Shown here piece by piece: positions 18,554 through 27,942 of a stretch of 46,161 bases of DNA. A model generated the notes under the pieces. That model did not search any database. It saw only the letters and a program-made list of their open reading frames with translations, and was not told where the DNA came from. This DNA is from Atopobiaceae bacterium. GTDB lineage: Bacteria; Actinomycetota; Coriobacteriia; Coriobacteriales; Atopobiaceae. A program made the translations under genes and the position numbers. Location of the stretch: assembly GCA_017533825.1 (NCBI GenBank), contig JAFWIE010000093.1, positions 1-46,161 on the forward strand, given 5' to 3'. Position 1 is the stretch's first letter. Each line of letters begins with the position of its first letter.

Positions 18554-18599
18554 CATGCAGGTGAAGAATGGAGTCATGGAAACGGAGAAAGGACACGCC

Positions 18600-19583
18600 A
18601 TGCAGGACGCGCAGCTCACCCTCACCCAAGAATGGGACAAGGTCTTCCCCCAGAGTGACCTCGTCGACCATGAGAAGGTAACCTTCCACAACCGCTATGG
18701 CATCACACTGGCAGCGGACCTCTACAAGCCCAAGGGCGCCGAGGGCAAGCTGGCGGCCCTCGCCGTGAGCGGCCCGTTTGGCGCCGTCAAGGAGCAGAGC
18801 TCAGGCCTGTACGCCCAGACCATGGCAGAGCGCGGCTTCCTCACCATCGCCTTTGACCCCTCCTTCACCGGCGAGTCAGGCGGCGAGCCGCGGCGCATGG
18901 CCTCGCCTGACATCAACACTGAGGACTTCTGCGCTGCAGTGGACTATCTCAGCTGCCGCGATGACGTTGATGCCGAGCGCATCGGCATCATCGGCATCTG
19001 TGGCTGGGGTGGTATGGCCATCAATGCGGCGGCACTCGACCCGCGCATCAAGGCAACCGTCGCCTCAACGATGTACGACATGACCCGCATCGCGCGTGAG
19101 GGCTACTACGGTGCAGCCGACAGTAAGGAGGCACGCGACGAGCAGCGTGCCTCTTGGGCCGCTCAGCGTACGGCTGACTACGCGTCTGGCACCTACGTGC
19201 GCGCAGGCGGTGTGGTTGACCCGCTGGCCGACGACGCGCCCCAGTTCGTCAAGGACTACTACGCCTACTACAAGACGCCGCGTGGCTATCACGAGCGCTC
19301 TGGCAACTCCAACGACGGCTGGAACGTGACGGGTACTCTGTCCTTCCTCAACCAGCCGATCCTCTCCATGGCGGGCGAGATTGACAATCCCGTGCTCATC
19401 GTCCATGGCGAGAAGGCTCACTCCCGCTACTTTGGCGAGGGGGCGTTTGCACTGCTCAGGGGCGAGAACAAGGAGCTCATGATCATTCCCGGCGCCAACC
19501 ATTGCGATCTCTACGATGGCGGCGATAGCGACTACATACCCTTCGACAAGCTACAGAGCTTCTTCGAGGAGAACCTCGCGTAG
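18600..19583 (+). CDS. alpha/beta hydrolase (YcjY/DUF1100-like)
   Basis: The 327-residue enzyme is an alpha/beta hydrolase with the nucleophile elbow GICGWGGMA near residue 132, where Cys stands in the usual Ser position as in dienelactone hydrolase-like members. Other landmarks are SGPFGAVKEQSSGLYAQ, FDPSFTGESGGEPR, the acid-bearing VLIVHGEKAHS and the base in GANHCDLYD. The start at 18600 is supported by GGAGAAAGGA ahead; an alternative ATG at 18555 lacks one. The cytoplasmic location is expected, as there is no signal. Substrate unknown; close relatives are often annotated as putative peptidases or acetyl-xylan-type esterases. A clear terminator follows. Confidence 0.85.
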   Translation: MQDAQLTLTQEWDKVFPQSDLVDHEKVTFHNRYGITLAADLYKPKGAEGKLAALAVSGPFGAVKEQSSGLYAQTMAERGFLTIAFDPSFTGESGGEPRRMASPDINTEDFCAAVDYLSCRDDVDAERIGIIGICGWGGMAINAAALDPRIKATVASTMYDMTRIAREGYYGAADSKEARDEQRASWAAQRTADYASGTYVRAGGVVDPLADDAPQFVKDYYAYYKTPRGYHERSGNSNDGWNVTGTLSFLNQPILSMAGEIDNPVLIVHGEKAHSRYFGEGAFALLRGENKELMIIPGANHCDLYDGGDSDYIPFDKLQSFFEENLA

Positions 19584-19682
19584 CGACTCCTTGAGTGACT
19601 CCTTGCCATAGAAAGACAACCCATAGATACAACCTTCGAGACTGTCCAAGGGGCAACCCTTTGGGCAGTCTTGACTGCAGGC

Positions 19683-19704
19683 CCGCAATGGATTGCGGTT
19701 TTTT
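19683..19704 (+). terminator. intrinsic terminator after the hydrolase gene
   Basis: CCGCAAT and ATTGCGG form a 7-bp stem with a GG loop, followed by TTTTTT. It closes the hydrolase transcript just before the convergent MBL-fold gene. Confidence 0.85.
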
Positions 19705-19708
19705 CGTC

Positions 19709-20512
19709 TCAGTTGATCTCGATGGACTCTAGGTCTTCGGGAATCCAGAGGTTGCCAGAGAAGTAGGACTGACCTTCGGCAGCGTAAAGCTCCTTGCGTC
19801 GTGTGAGATTGTGATCCTCGGTGTGATAGAGCACGAGGTTTCGTACGCCAAGCTCCTCGGCGAGTTCGCAGGCATCCTTCACTGTGGAGTGGTGCTTCAC
19901 GTAGGGGTCGAAGACATCCGCTTGCGAGTAGAGGCAGAAAGCCTCGTGTAGCATCCACTCGGCGCCCCGTGCGTATGGGCGGCCCGCGTCAGAGAGCGGC
20001 TCGTCGCCGCAGCAAACAACGCGCCTGCCCTCGTCCAGCTCCATGCAAAACCCGAATTGCGTGGCCTTGGTTGAGCCGATGTCAAAGAAGGTCGTCCGAT
20101 GACCGATGATGTTGAGCTCTTGTCCGTCGGTGACCTCAACCATATGAAGACGGCCGTCGATAAAGTGCGTCTCTTGGGGTCGCAGGAGTTTGATCGCCAG
20201 GTCGCGCAACAAATCGAGCACCTCAGCGTGGGAGTAGATCCATGCCTCGCCTTGGTAGTCGCCATGATCCATAAACTGGCAGATCATTCTTACCATCCAG
20301 ACGATGCCAAGTAGGTGATCCACGTGACGGTGCGTGACGAAGATGTGGCGCATGTCCATCCAGTCGTAACCTGCATGTTTGAGCTGGCTCAGGATGGTGC
20401 TACCGCCACCACCGTCAACCATCAGGTGCTGGCCGTCATCGTCCAAGACGAAGCAGGTGTTGTAGCACTCGGTGACGAGCGCGTTCCCGGTTCCGAGCAT
20501 TGTGAGCTTCAT
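19709..20512 (-). CDS. MBL-fold metallohydrolase (RNase Z-like)
   Basis: The 267-residue protein has the metallo-beta-lactamase fold of the RNase Z/ElaC-like group: LGTGNA at the N terminus, the two-zinc motif THRHVDHLLG (near residue 60), the Asp-bearing CCGDEPL and the final H in YHTEDHN. The length and the absent flexible arm suggest a general phosphodiesterase- or arylsulfatase-like relative rather than the housekeeping tRNA 3' processing enzyme, though this cannot be settled here. GAGCATGCC precedes the ATG, a weak ribosome site. It is convergent with the hydrolase gene. Confidence 0.85.
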   Translation of the reverse strand: MKLTMLGTGNALVTECYNTCFVLDDDGQHLMVDGGGGSTILSQLKHAGYDWMDMRHIFVTHRHVDHLLGIVWMVRMICQFMDHGDYQGEAWIYSHAEVLDLLRDLAIKLLRPQETHFIDGRLHMVEVTDGQELNIIGHRTTFFDIGSTKATQFGFCMELDEGRRVVCCGDEPLSDAGRPYARGAEWMLHEAFCLYSQADVFDPYVKHHSTVKDACELAEELGVRNLVLYHTEDHNLTRRKELYAAEGQSYFSGNLWIPEDLESIEIN

Positions 20513-20768
20513 GGCATGCTCCTGTCTATGTTCATGAACTTGGGCCGCATCCCCTCAATCTTGAAGTTGACCTTCTCGTACTTGCATTGTAGGACGGCGG
20601 ACGAGAACGTGGCGCGAGTGATGTGTTCTTCGGTGGGGCAAATGAACAAATCTCGACGGAGAAATCACGTCTGACGATCGATGCGGGACCGAAATGCGGC
20701 TTCCTTGCGCTTCTTGACGTTTTGAGGAAGCGAAAGTCGTAGTGGGATTGTATAGCCCTTATGCATAA

Positions 20769-20923
20769 GTGCGGAAAATCGTAGCCCGCTTCGGTGCTCA
20801 ACTGGGAATTTACCGATTTTGATAACGATTTTCCACAGTGGCTATTTTAGCCAGTGTGGAAAATCGTTATCAAGAATGAAAACACACCAGTTGATGGCAT
20901 TCACCTGTAACGATTTTCCGCAC
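20769..20923. repeat. 155-bp nested palindrome with four copies of GGAAAATCGTTA
   Basis: The motif TG(C/T)GGAAAATCGT(T)A occurs four times: plus strand at 20770 and 20855, minus strand at 20823-20837 and 20908-20922. Both pairs, and an extra TCAACTGG/CCAGTTGA pair (20798-20805, 20887-20894), are centred exactly on 20846. The inner stem (20821-20843 with 20849-20871) is 23 bp with a single mismatch and an ATTTT loop. The whole looks like one long imperfect inverted repeat, perhaps a small non-autonomous mobile element or an RNA-hairpin element. Confidence 0.8.
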
Positions 20924-20981
20924 TAATTTTTCGCGGTGCCGCACATAGCCAGTGGAATTCCTGATTCGCCATTGAGATTGG

Positions 20982-21167
20982 TTGGATTTGCCCAAGATTC
21001 TTACCCGAATTCATCCTGCAGCCGCCGTTACCGCTATAGATAGTCGATTCGATCTTCTCGACCTTGCAGACGTCCAGGATGGATGCGATGTGGGCGAGAA
21101 AGGCGATAGCATGATTGTTCGGCAATCAAAGGCTTTAGAGACTCTGACAGTGCGCTTCCTGCAGTGA
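20982..21167 (+). pseudogene. possible 3' remnant of an unknown gene
   Basis: The frame ending in IDSRFDLLDLADVQDG and IVRQSKALETLTVRFLQ has protein-like composition with a plausible C terminus, but no start with ribosome site and no upstream coding. I do not recognise the family. It could instead be chance coding in non-genic DNA. Confidence 0.3.
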
Positions 21168-21212
21168 GTCGTGGCCCCTTTTTTGGGTGCATTCCCAAAA
21201 GAATGTCGCCAA

Positions 21213-21246
21213 TAAAAGCGCGGAAGGGGAGTGATCCCCTTCCGCG
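21213..21246 (-). terminator. intrinsic terminator of the PepSY gene
   Basis: CGGAAGGGGA pairs perfectly with TCCCCTTCCG around GTGA. Read on the minus strand it is followed by GCGCTTTTATT. It lies 37 bp after the stop of the PepSY gene. Confidence 0.85.
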
Positions 21247-21282
21247 TGTAGCCTTCCGCGTGTACGAAAAAGTGGCCGGACT

Positions 21283-22344
21283 CTATGCCTCGATGTTTAC
21301 TTCCACATTCTCGTCGTAGGTCACGTCCTGCTGGCCCTGCTGCTGGTCGCCGGACTCCATACCGTTCTCGGTGTCGTTGGTAACGTCCTGCTCGTCGGTC
21401 GTCTCCTCGGTGTCAGAGTCCTTCGTGACGCCTGTGACATCGCTGGTCGTACCGTCGTTATAGATGGCGGTGGCATACCACACGGAGCCGTCACGTGCGC
21501 CCACCTTTACAAGATAGTCAGCATCGTCGTAGTGGAAGGTCACCACGTATCTGGGCTCGGTGCTGACACTGGAGAGTTCGCAGCCAACGTTGGAGACATT
21601 GTTTCCGCCTGCCACATAGGTGATAGCGATGTTGGTAGCTTCCCCCGAAGAGATGAGACCGGTAGGGGTGACCTGCTCATCTTGGGCCTGCTGCTGCGGC
21701 TGCTGCTGCGCAGGAGCCTGCTGCGTCTGCTGGCGCTGCGGCTCGGCGTTGGCATCGCGGATGGTCCTCGCGAGGCGCACGACGTCGTCCTTGCTCATCG
21801 CCATCTCCTCACCGCCAAGACCCTGCCAAGTGATCCCATACTCAACGTTTCCATCTCTCCACGTGACGACGGTCGCATTTTCGGCTGTTGCGCCCAAGAG
21901 GGTGAGGTGCAATCCGTCCACATCGAGCTGATACTTGTAGGCGAACTCTGTCTCGGTGCGGTCGGTGAGCGGTGCGGAGTGGGTGTCGACAGCTCCCTTG
22001 CGCACGACGAGTGCGGTGGCACCAGTCTCGTAGGTGGCCTGCGCGACGCCGCCTGCCCAGGAGTACGTGGGGTTCTCGTACCACAGGTCACCGAGGGCGA
22101 TGCCTGCAGGCAAGCCGAATCTCGCTAGGCCGACCGCGCTGGCAGCGTCTGCGGCACTCGCGACTGTTGTCCAGTTCCATGCGGCCTGCTGTGCGGTAGC
22201 GTACGTGGCGTCAAGTGCTATGGCGCGCTTAGCGGTGAGAACAACGCCGCCGGTGAGGGCGAAGGAGAGGGCTGCCGCCACGACGAAGGCCTTCTTGCCG
22301 AAGCTTGCGTTGGCATTGGTGCTGATGCTCTTGGTGTTCTTCAT
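21283..22344 (-). CDS. secreted PepSY-domain protein
   Basis: The 353-residue product has a long signal region (KKAFVVAAALSFALTGGVVLT, cleavage probably near residue 44, IALD). The middle (45-190) is a beta-rich domain I cannot name. A glutamine-rich linker (QRQQTQQAPAQQQPQQQ, about 205-225) follows, then a PepSY-like domain (about 231-310: SSGEATNIAITYVAGG, YVVTFHYDDADYLVKVGARDG). The tail is acidic and threonine/glutamine-rich. The start at 22344 follows AAAGGAA. There is no LPXTG or membrane anchor, so the protein is probably released or loosely cell-bound. It is divergent from the amidase gene. PepSY modules often inhibit proteases, which is only a family-level hint here. Confidence 0.75.
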   Translation of the reverse strand: MKNTKSISTNANASFGKKAFVVAAALSFALTGGVVLTAKRAIALDATYATAQQAAWNWTTVASAADAASAVGLARFGLPAGIALGDLWYENPTYSWAGGVAQATYETGATALVVRKGAVDTHSAPLTDRTETEFAYKYQLDVDGLHLTLLGATAENATVVTWRDGNVEYGITWQGLGGEEMAMSKDDVVRLARTIRDANAEPQRQQTQQAPAQQQPQQQAQDEQVTPTGLISSGEATNIAITYVAGGNNVSNVGCELSSVSTEPRYVVTFHYDDADYLVKVGARDGSVWYATAIYNDGTTSDVTGVTKDSDTEETTDEQDVTNDTENGMESGDQQQGQQDVTYDENVEVNIEA

Positions 22345-22454
22345 GATGTGGTTCCTTTCGTATCTGCTGCCGGGTTCGTCCCCGGCTCCCTTTCTGTCCA
22401 ACGCTTAGTCATATGCGGCCACGGCCGAGTCGTCCCATTGTTAGGAGTCGCTAC

Positions 22455-22531
22455 ATACCTCCTTCATAAGTGTCCGATTCGCGTCGCGAAGGGAGGTAAG
22501 AGAAAAAACGCCTCGGGAGTTGCTACCCGAG
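22455..22531 (-). terminator. two hairpins in the divergent intergenic region
   Basis: TACCTCC-TTC (from 22455) pairs with GAA-GGGAGGTA (to 22499). Next to it, CTCGGG (22512-22517) pairs with CCCGAG (22526-22531), and on the minus strand this stem is followed by GCGTTTTTT, a good intrinsic terminator. As no minus-strand gene lies upstream, it would end an antisense or leader transcript heading for the PepSY gene. Confidence 0.5.
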
Positions 22532-22564
22532 AAGAAAAGTAACCTCAAAACGCTTTCGGATAGG

Positions 22565-22570
22565 TATAAT
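22565..22570 (+). promoter_or_regulatory. -10 box of the amidase gene
   Basis: TATAAT, a perfect -10 hexamer, stands 38 bp before the ATG at 22608 in an AT-rich stretch. The -35 element is weak. Confidence 0.55.
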
Positions 22571-22607
22571 TAAAGATTGTTTTAAATCTATCAAGGAGGA
22601 GGCGTCC

Positions 22608-24617
22608 ATGGACAGGAACCATTATCGAGCGATTCTTGCATGGTTGCTGAGCATCATGCTCGTGTTCGAGAGCCTGCCCACATCTGCGCTGGCAGAGTCG
22701 GTTGTGGCATCCAATGAGGTGGTTAGTGAACAGGATTCTCCTGGCGCAATCGCCGAGGATCCGGATGTAATTGCCACGGATCTGAATGAAGATGCATCAC
22801 CCGCTTCTGACGCGGACGCCTTGGGGTTGGCGGATGCCGAGGATTCATACGACCAGGGCGACGAGGTCGCGCTCGACGTCGAGCCGACGGATGAGGATGC
22901 CGAGGATTCATACGACCAGGGCGACGAGATTGCGCTCGACGTCGAACCGTCCGAAGAAGACGACGCGCCCTTAGTCGTCGAAGAAGATGTTCAGAGTGCG
23001 GCCGTCAAGGAGGATGCTGTCGAATCTGCCGATTCGAGCGAGGCCGACACGGCAATCACTGCCCAAGCGGATGTGGAGAGTAGCTCCAAGGACGGCGTCA
23101 AGTCGCTTGCCGCAGCCAAAGTCGATGCCATACCCAACCAGACCTACACGGGCAGTCCGCTCACGCCCACTCCGACGGTGAGGCTTGAGGGGGAGGTGCT
23201 GGTCGAGGACGTCGACTACACCGTCTCGTACAGCGGGAATCGGGTAGTCGGAACCGCGCGAGTCAAGATTGAAGGTATAGGCGCATACACCGGCAGTACT
23301 ACCGCGACGTTCAGAATCTCCGCCGCGCCCATCAGCGCTGCCGTTGTCGAGCCAATTGCCCGGCAGGCATATACGGGCAAGGCGAGGAAGCCGCTGCCGA
23401 CGGTCGTCTTCAACGGAGTCACGCTAAAGAGGAGAACCGACTACACGCTCACCTACAAGAACAACAGCGAGGCTGGAACGGCTACAATCATAATCACAGG
23501 CAAGGGCAACTTCACGGGTACGACGAGTGCGAAGTTTCGGATTGTGAGGCCGTCCGTTAGCTATCGCACCCACGTCCAGAATACCGGCTGGCAGGACTGG
23601 AAGAAAGACGGTGCGCTGGGAGGCACATCGGGCAAAAGCTTGCGCCTTGAGGGAATCAGGATCAAATTGGGCAACAAGTTGCTCGGTGGTGGCATCAAAT
23701 ATCGCACCCACGTGCAGAACATCGGCTGGCAGGGCTGGAAGAAGGACGGCGCGATGAGTGGTACGTCTGGAAAGAGTCTGCGTCTTGAGGCAATCCAGAT
23801 CAAGCTCTATGGCGCGATGGCCAAGTATTATGACGTGTACTATCGCGTGCATGCCCAGAACATCGGATGGATGGGATGGGCCAAGAACGGGCTGGCGGCC
23901 GGCACCTCGGGATATGCCTGGAGGCTAGAGTCATTGCAGATTGTGCTGGTTTTGAAGAATGGTGCAGCCCCTTCGACAAAGCTCAAGAGACAAGTGCAGA
24001 GAATCCCAAGTCGATATGTCAAGCGCACCAGCACGTCATACAAGATGCTCGCGCGATATGGCATCTCGTACCAAAGCTGGGGCCTGTCTGACAGCCCGAT
24101 GGTCGAGTATGTGAAACTGAGCCCAAACCACTCCGGCAAGCGCAATCATTACATCGATACCATCACACCGCATTATATGGGAGGCTATGGCTCGGTTGAG
24201 GGACTGGGCATGGTCTTTGAGCCCGTGAGTCGTCAGGCGTCGAGTAACTACGGCATCGGCTATGACGGGCGTGTTGGTATGTATGTGAACGAATGCAACC
24301 GTGCATGGACTTCAGGTAGCGGTGCCAACGACAACAGGGCGATAACCATTGAGTGTGCCAATCGGGTTGATGGAAGTCTGACCAACGAGTCCTGGTCTAC
24401 GCTTGTTTCGCTCTGTACGGATCTTTGCATGCGTAATGGCAAGACACGCCTCGTATATCGAGGAGAGGCGAACTACAAGGGCCTCGGGAGCGGCGATATG
24501 TTGCTTACGATGCACAAGTGGTTCCAGCCTACAGACTGTCCCGGCCCGTGGCTTAGCTACCAGTTCGGAAGGCTTGCAGACGAGGTGAATGCCCAGCTGG
24601 AGGCCGCCCGTCTGTAG
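22608..24617 (+). CDS. secreted N-acetylmuramoyl-L-alanine amidase with MBG and ChW repeats
   Basis: The 669-residue protein has a signal peptide (cleavage after ALA, residue 29), then a very acidic stretch to about 165 that includes a 21-residue tandem duplication (AEDSYDQGDE…). Two MBG-like domains follow (about 170-237 and 240-312, each with QTYTG/QAYTG…DYT…GTA…FRI). Three ChW repeats (about 317-448) carry THVQN(T/I)GWQ and GTSGKSLRLE. The C-terminal amidase_2 domain (about 480-665) has zinc ligands in ITPHYMGG, MHKW and TDCPG and the ITIECAN loop. It should cut the bond between MurNAc and the stem peptide. AAGGAGGAGG precedes the ATG. No sortase signal; ChW repeats probably bind it to the cell surface. 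Confidence 0.9.
   Translation: MDRNHYRAILAWLLSIMLVFESLPTSALAESVVASNEVVSEQDSPGAIAEDPDVIATDLNEDASPASDADALGLADAEDSYDQGDEVALDVEPTDEDAEDSYDQGDEIALDVEPSEEDDAPLVVEEDVQSAAVKEDAVESADSSEADTAITAQADVESSSKDGVKSLAAAKVDAIPNQTYTGSPLTPTPTVRLEGEVLVEDVDYTVSYSGNRVVGTARVKIEGIGAYTGSTTATFRISAAPISAAVVEPIARQAYTGKARKPLPTVVFNGVTLKRRTDYTLTYKNNSEAGTATIIITGKGNFTGTTSAKFRIVRPSVSYRTHVQNTGWQDWKKDGALGGTSGKSLRLEGIRIKLGNKLLGGGIKYRTHVQNIGWQGWKKDGAMSGTSGKSLRLEAIQIKLYGAMAKYYDVYYRVHAQNIGWMGWAKNGLAAGTSGYAWRLESLQIVLVLKNGAAPSTKLKRQVQRIPSRYVKRTSTSYKMLARYGISYQSWGLSDSPMVEYVKLSPNHSGKRNHYIDTITPHYMGGYGSVEGLGMVFEPVSRQASSNYGIGYDGRVGMYVNECNRAWTSGSGANDNRAITIECANRVDGSLTNESWSTLVSLCTDLCMRNGKTRLVYRGEANYKGLGSGDMLLTMHKWFQPTDCPGPWLSYQFGRLADEVNAQLEAARL
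22833..22958 (+). repeat. 63-bp tandem duplication in the amidase gene
   Basis: The unit beginning GATGCCGAGGATTCATACGA is repeated 63 bp later, nearly identical in DNA. It encodes 21 acidic residues per copy and keeps the frame. High identity suggests a recent duplication and possible length variation between strains. Confidence 0.75.
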
Positions 24618-24755
24618 CCGCCCGTCTGTAGGTGGTTAACAATCCTTCATGTCCCGTCCCATATGCATTTATTGCGTATGGGACGTTTGTTGATAGATTC
24701 TCGATGTTGCTTTGCCTACAACGATGCTACGCGAAGCACGACGAAAGGGGCTGGG

Positions 24756-25562
24756 ATGGGTAGTGCAGGAATCAGCATCGTCTTTACCGATGTGGACGGG
24801 ACCTTGGTGGGAGACGATCATCATCCGCTGTTGGATACGGCTCCAATCATGCAGCGCGTTGCCGCTCGCGTGCCGATATGCCTCGTCTCGGCGCGCTCGC
24901 CCGAGGGATTGTATCCCATTCAGGAGCAGCTGGGCTTCGTCGGGCCACTCGCCTGCTATTCGGGTGCGTACGTGCTCGATGCCAAAGGAAACGAGCTCTT
25001 CAGCACGACGATTAGCACCGAGGAGGCCGTTGCCATAAAGGAGTATCTCGACCGCGAGCTGCCGCACCTCACCGTGGGTACGTATGGATTCCACGATTGG
25101 ATCGTCGACAGCAGGGAAGACCCCAACATCCAGCGAGAGGAACGCTTGGTGCAGACGGAGGCGCGCACCTGTACAGACCTCGCGGGCACCTTTGGCGAGC
25201 GCGGTGTGCACAAGTTCTTACTCATGGGGGAACCGGCTGAGATTCTGGAGGCCCAGCGTACTGTCGCCGAGAGGTACCCACACCTCAACGTCGTGCGCTC
25301 GAGCGACATTCTCTGTGAAGTGATGGCATCCGATGCGAGTAAGTCCAATGCGGTGCGCATGATTTGCGAACATTGCGGTGTGGACCTCGAGCGTGCGGTG
25401 GCGTTCGGAGACGGCCCCAACGACCTCGACATGCTTCTCTCGGTGCCGAACTCCTATGCCATGGCTAATGCAGAAGCGCAGGTCAAGGAGGCGTCGACGC
25501 ACGTCATCTCTTGGACCAACGCAGAGGGGGGCGTGGCACGCACGCTGGAACAGCTCGTATAG
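24756..25562 (+). CDS. Cof-type HAD phosphatase
   Basis: The 268-residue enzyme is a haloacid dehalogenase-like hydrolase of the Cof/YidA subfamily: motif I is TDVDGTLVGDD (residues 10-20), motif II falls in CLVSARSPEG, the motif III Lys is near KSNAVRMICEH and motif IV is GDGPNDLDM (about residue 219). The cap domain sits between motifs II and III. Such enzymes remove phosphate from sugar phosphates or flavin precursors; the substrate cannot be told. The start at 24756 follows AAAGGGG. A terminator shared with ftsH follows after 58 bp. Confidence 0.88.
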   Translation: MGSAGISIVFTDVDGTLVGDDHHPLLDTAPIMQRVAARVPICLVSARSPEGLYPIQEQLGFVGPLACYSGAYVLDAKGNELFSTTISTEEAVAIKEYLDRELPHLTVGTYGFHDWIVDSREDPNIQREERLVQTEARTCTDLAGTFGERGVHKFLLMGEPAEILEAQRTVAERYPHLNVVRSSDILCEVMASDASKSNAVRMICEHCGVDLERAVAFGDGPNDLDMLLSVPNSYAMANAEAQVKEASTHVISWTNAEGGVARTLEQLV

Positions 25563-25620
25563 CCTGCCCGCAAGGGATTGCCCCTCGTGGGGCACCCATT
25601 GCGGGTGCCCCCTTTGGGCA

Positions 25621-25672
25621 AAAAAGGACGATCCACCATGGAGCCATAATCCCCATGGTGGACCGTCCTTTT
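25621..25672. terminator. bidirectional terminator between HAD gene and ftsH
   Basis: AAGGACGATCCACCATGG pairs with CCATGGTGGACCGTCCTT with one mismatch. A run of six A before it (T on the minus strand) and CCTTTTGC after it let it serve both the convergent HAD and ftsH transcripts. Confidence 0.85.
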
Positions 25673-25691
25673 GCTAGGTTGAAGGTCTCTC

Positions 25692-27599
<1,908 letters not shown>

Positions 27600-27942
27600 A
27601 TGGTTATCTCCCTGACTAAAACATACATACGGATACATGTTACCCAAAGGTGCATTACTACTAACGAATGCATCGAAAAATGTATGTGTTATGGACTTAG
27701 ATGTGCTTAACGAGACGCGATGCGAAACGCATCGGCATTCGGTCGGGTCGTTTTGTGGACAATGGGCGGGGATTCGGCTCGCTGCTCTGCGCGCTTGAGC
27801 GGAATCCGTTAGCCCAATGCTGCGCATAGGCGCGTCAACTTCCGTCAAAGGCGTGATTTGGGCTGCAAACGGTAGCTATCTTTGCTAAAATTCCAGCGTC
27901 CCATCGCGCATGCGGGCTCGGCCCGTAGGAAGGATCCACCAG
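27600..27942. other. 343-bp divergent promoter region between ftsH and ileS
   Basis: There is no gene. It contains an AT-rich part next to ftsH (27600-27720), a CGATGCG-AAA-CGCATCG hairpin (27718-27734), and near ileS a TAAAAT -10 box at 27886-27891. I looked for a T-box leader, common for ileS, and did not find its conserved core. Confidence 0.6.
27886..27891 (+). promoter_or_regulatory. -10 box of ileS
   Basis: TAAAAT is placed about 50 bp before the ileS start codon. The upstream CTGCAA at 27863 has the right 17-bp spacing but is a poor -35. Confidence 0.4.

Larger units (their letters stand above)
20513..21282. other. 770-bp gene-poor region with remnants and a long palindrome
   Basis: No intact gene is seen. 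From 20525 to 20700 the minus strand in one frame reads FICPTEEHITRATFSSAV and KYEKVNFKIEGMRP, broken by a stop, which looks like an old coding remnant of unknown family. From 20769 to 20923 lies a nested palindrome. From 20982 to 21167 the plus strand holds another possible gene end. A minus-strand terminator closes the region at 21213-21246. The GC content is lower than in the flanking genes. Confidence 0.6.

Noticed and set aside
20821..20871. Origin of replication or DnaA cluster
   Set aside because: TTTTCCACA resembles a DnaA box variant, but there are only two such copies, inside the palindrome arms, and no dnaA, dnaN or AT-rich unwinding region nearby.
22410..22607. A c-di-AMP or c-di-GMP riboswitch before the amidase gene
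   Set aside because: The stems present do not match either consensus; only simple hairpins and a minus-strand terminator are seen.
27600..27942. T-box leader before ileS
   Set aside because: The conserved T-box core and antiterminator sequence were not found in the 343-bp gap.
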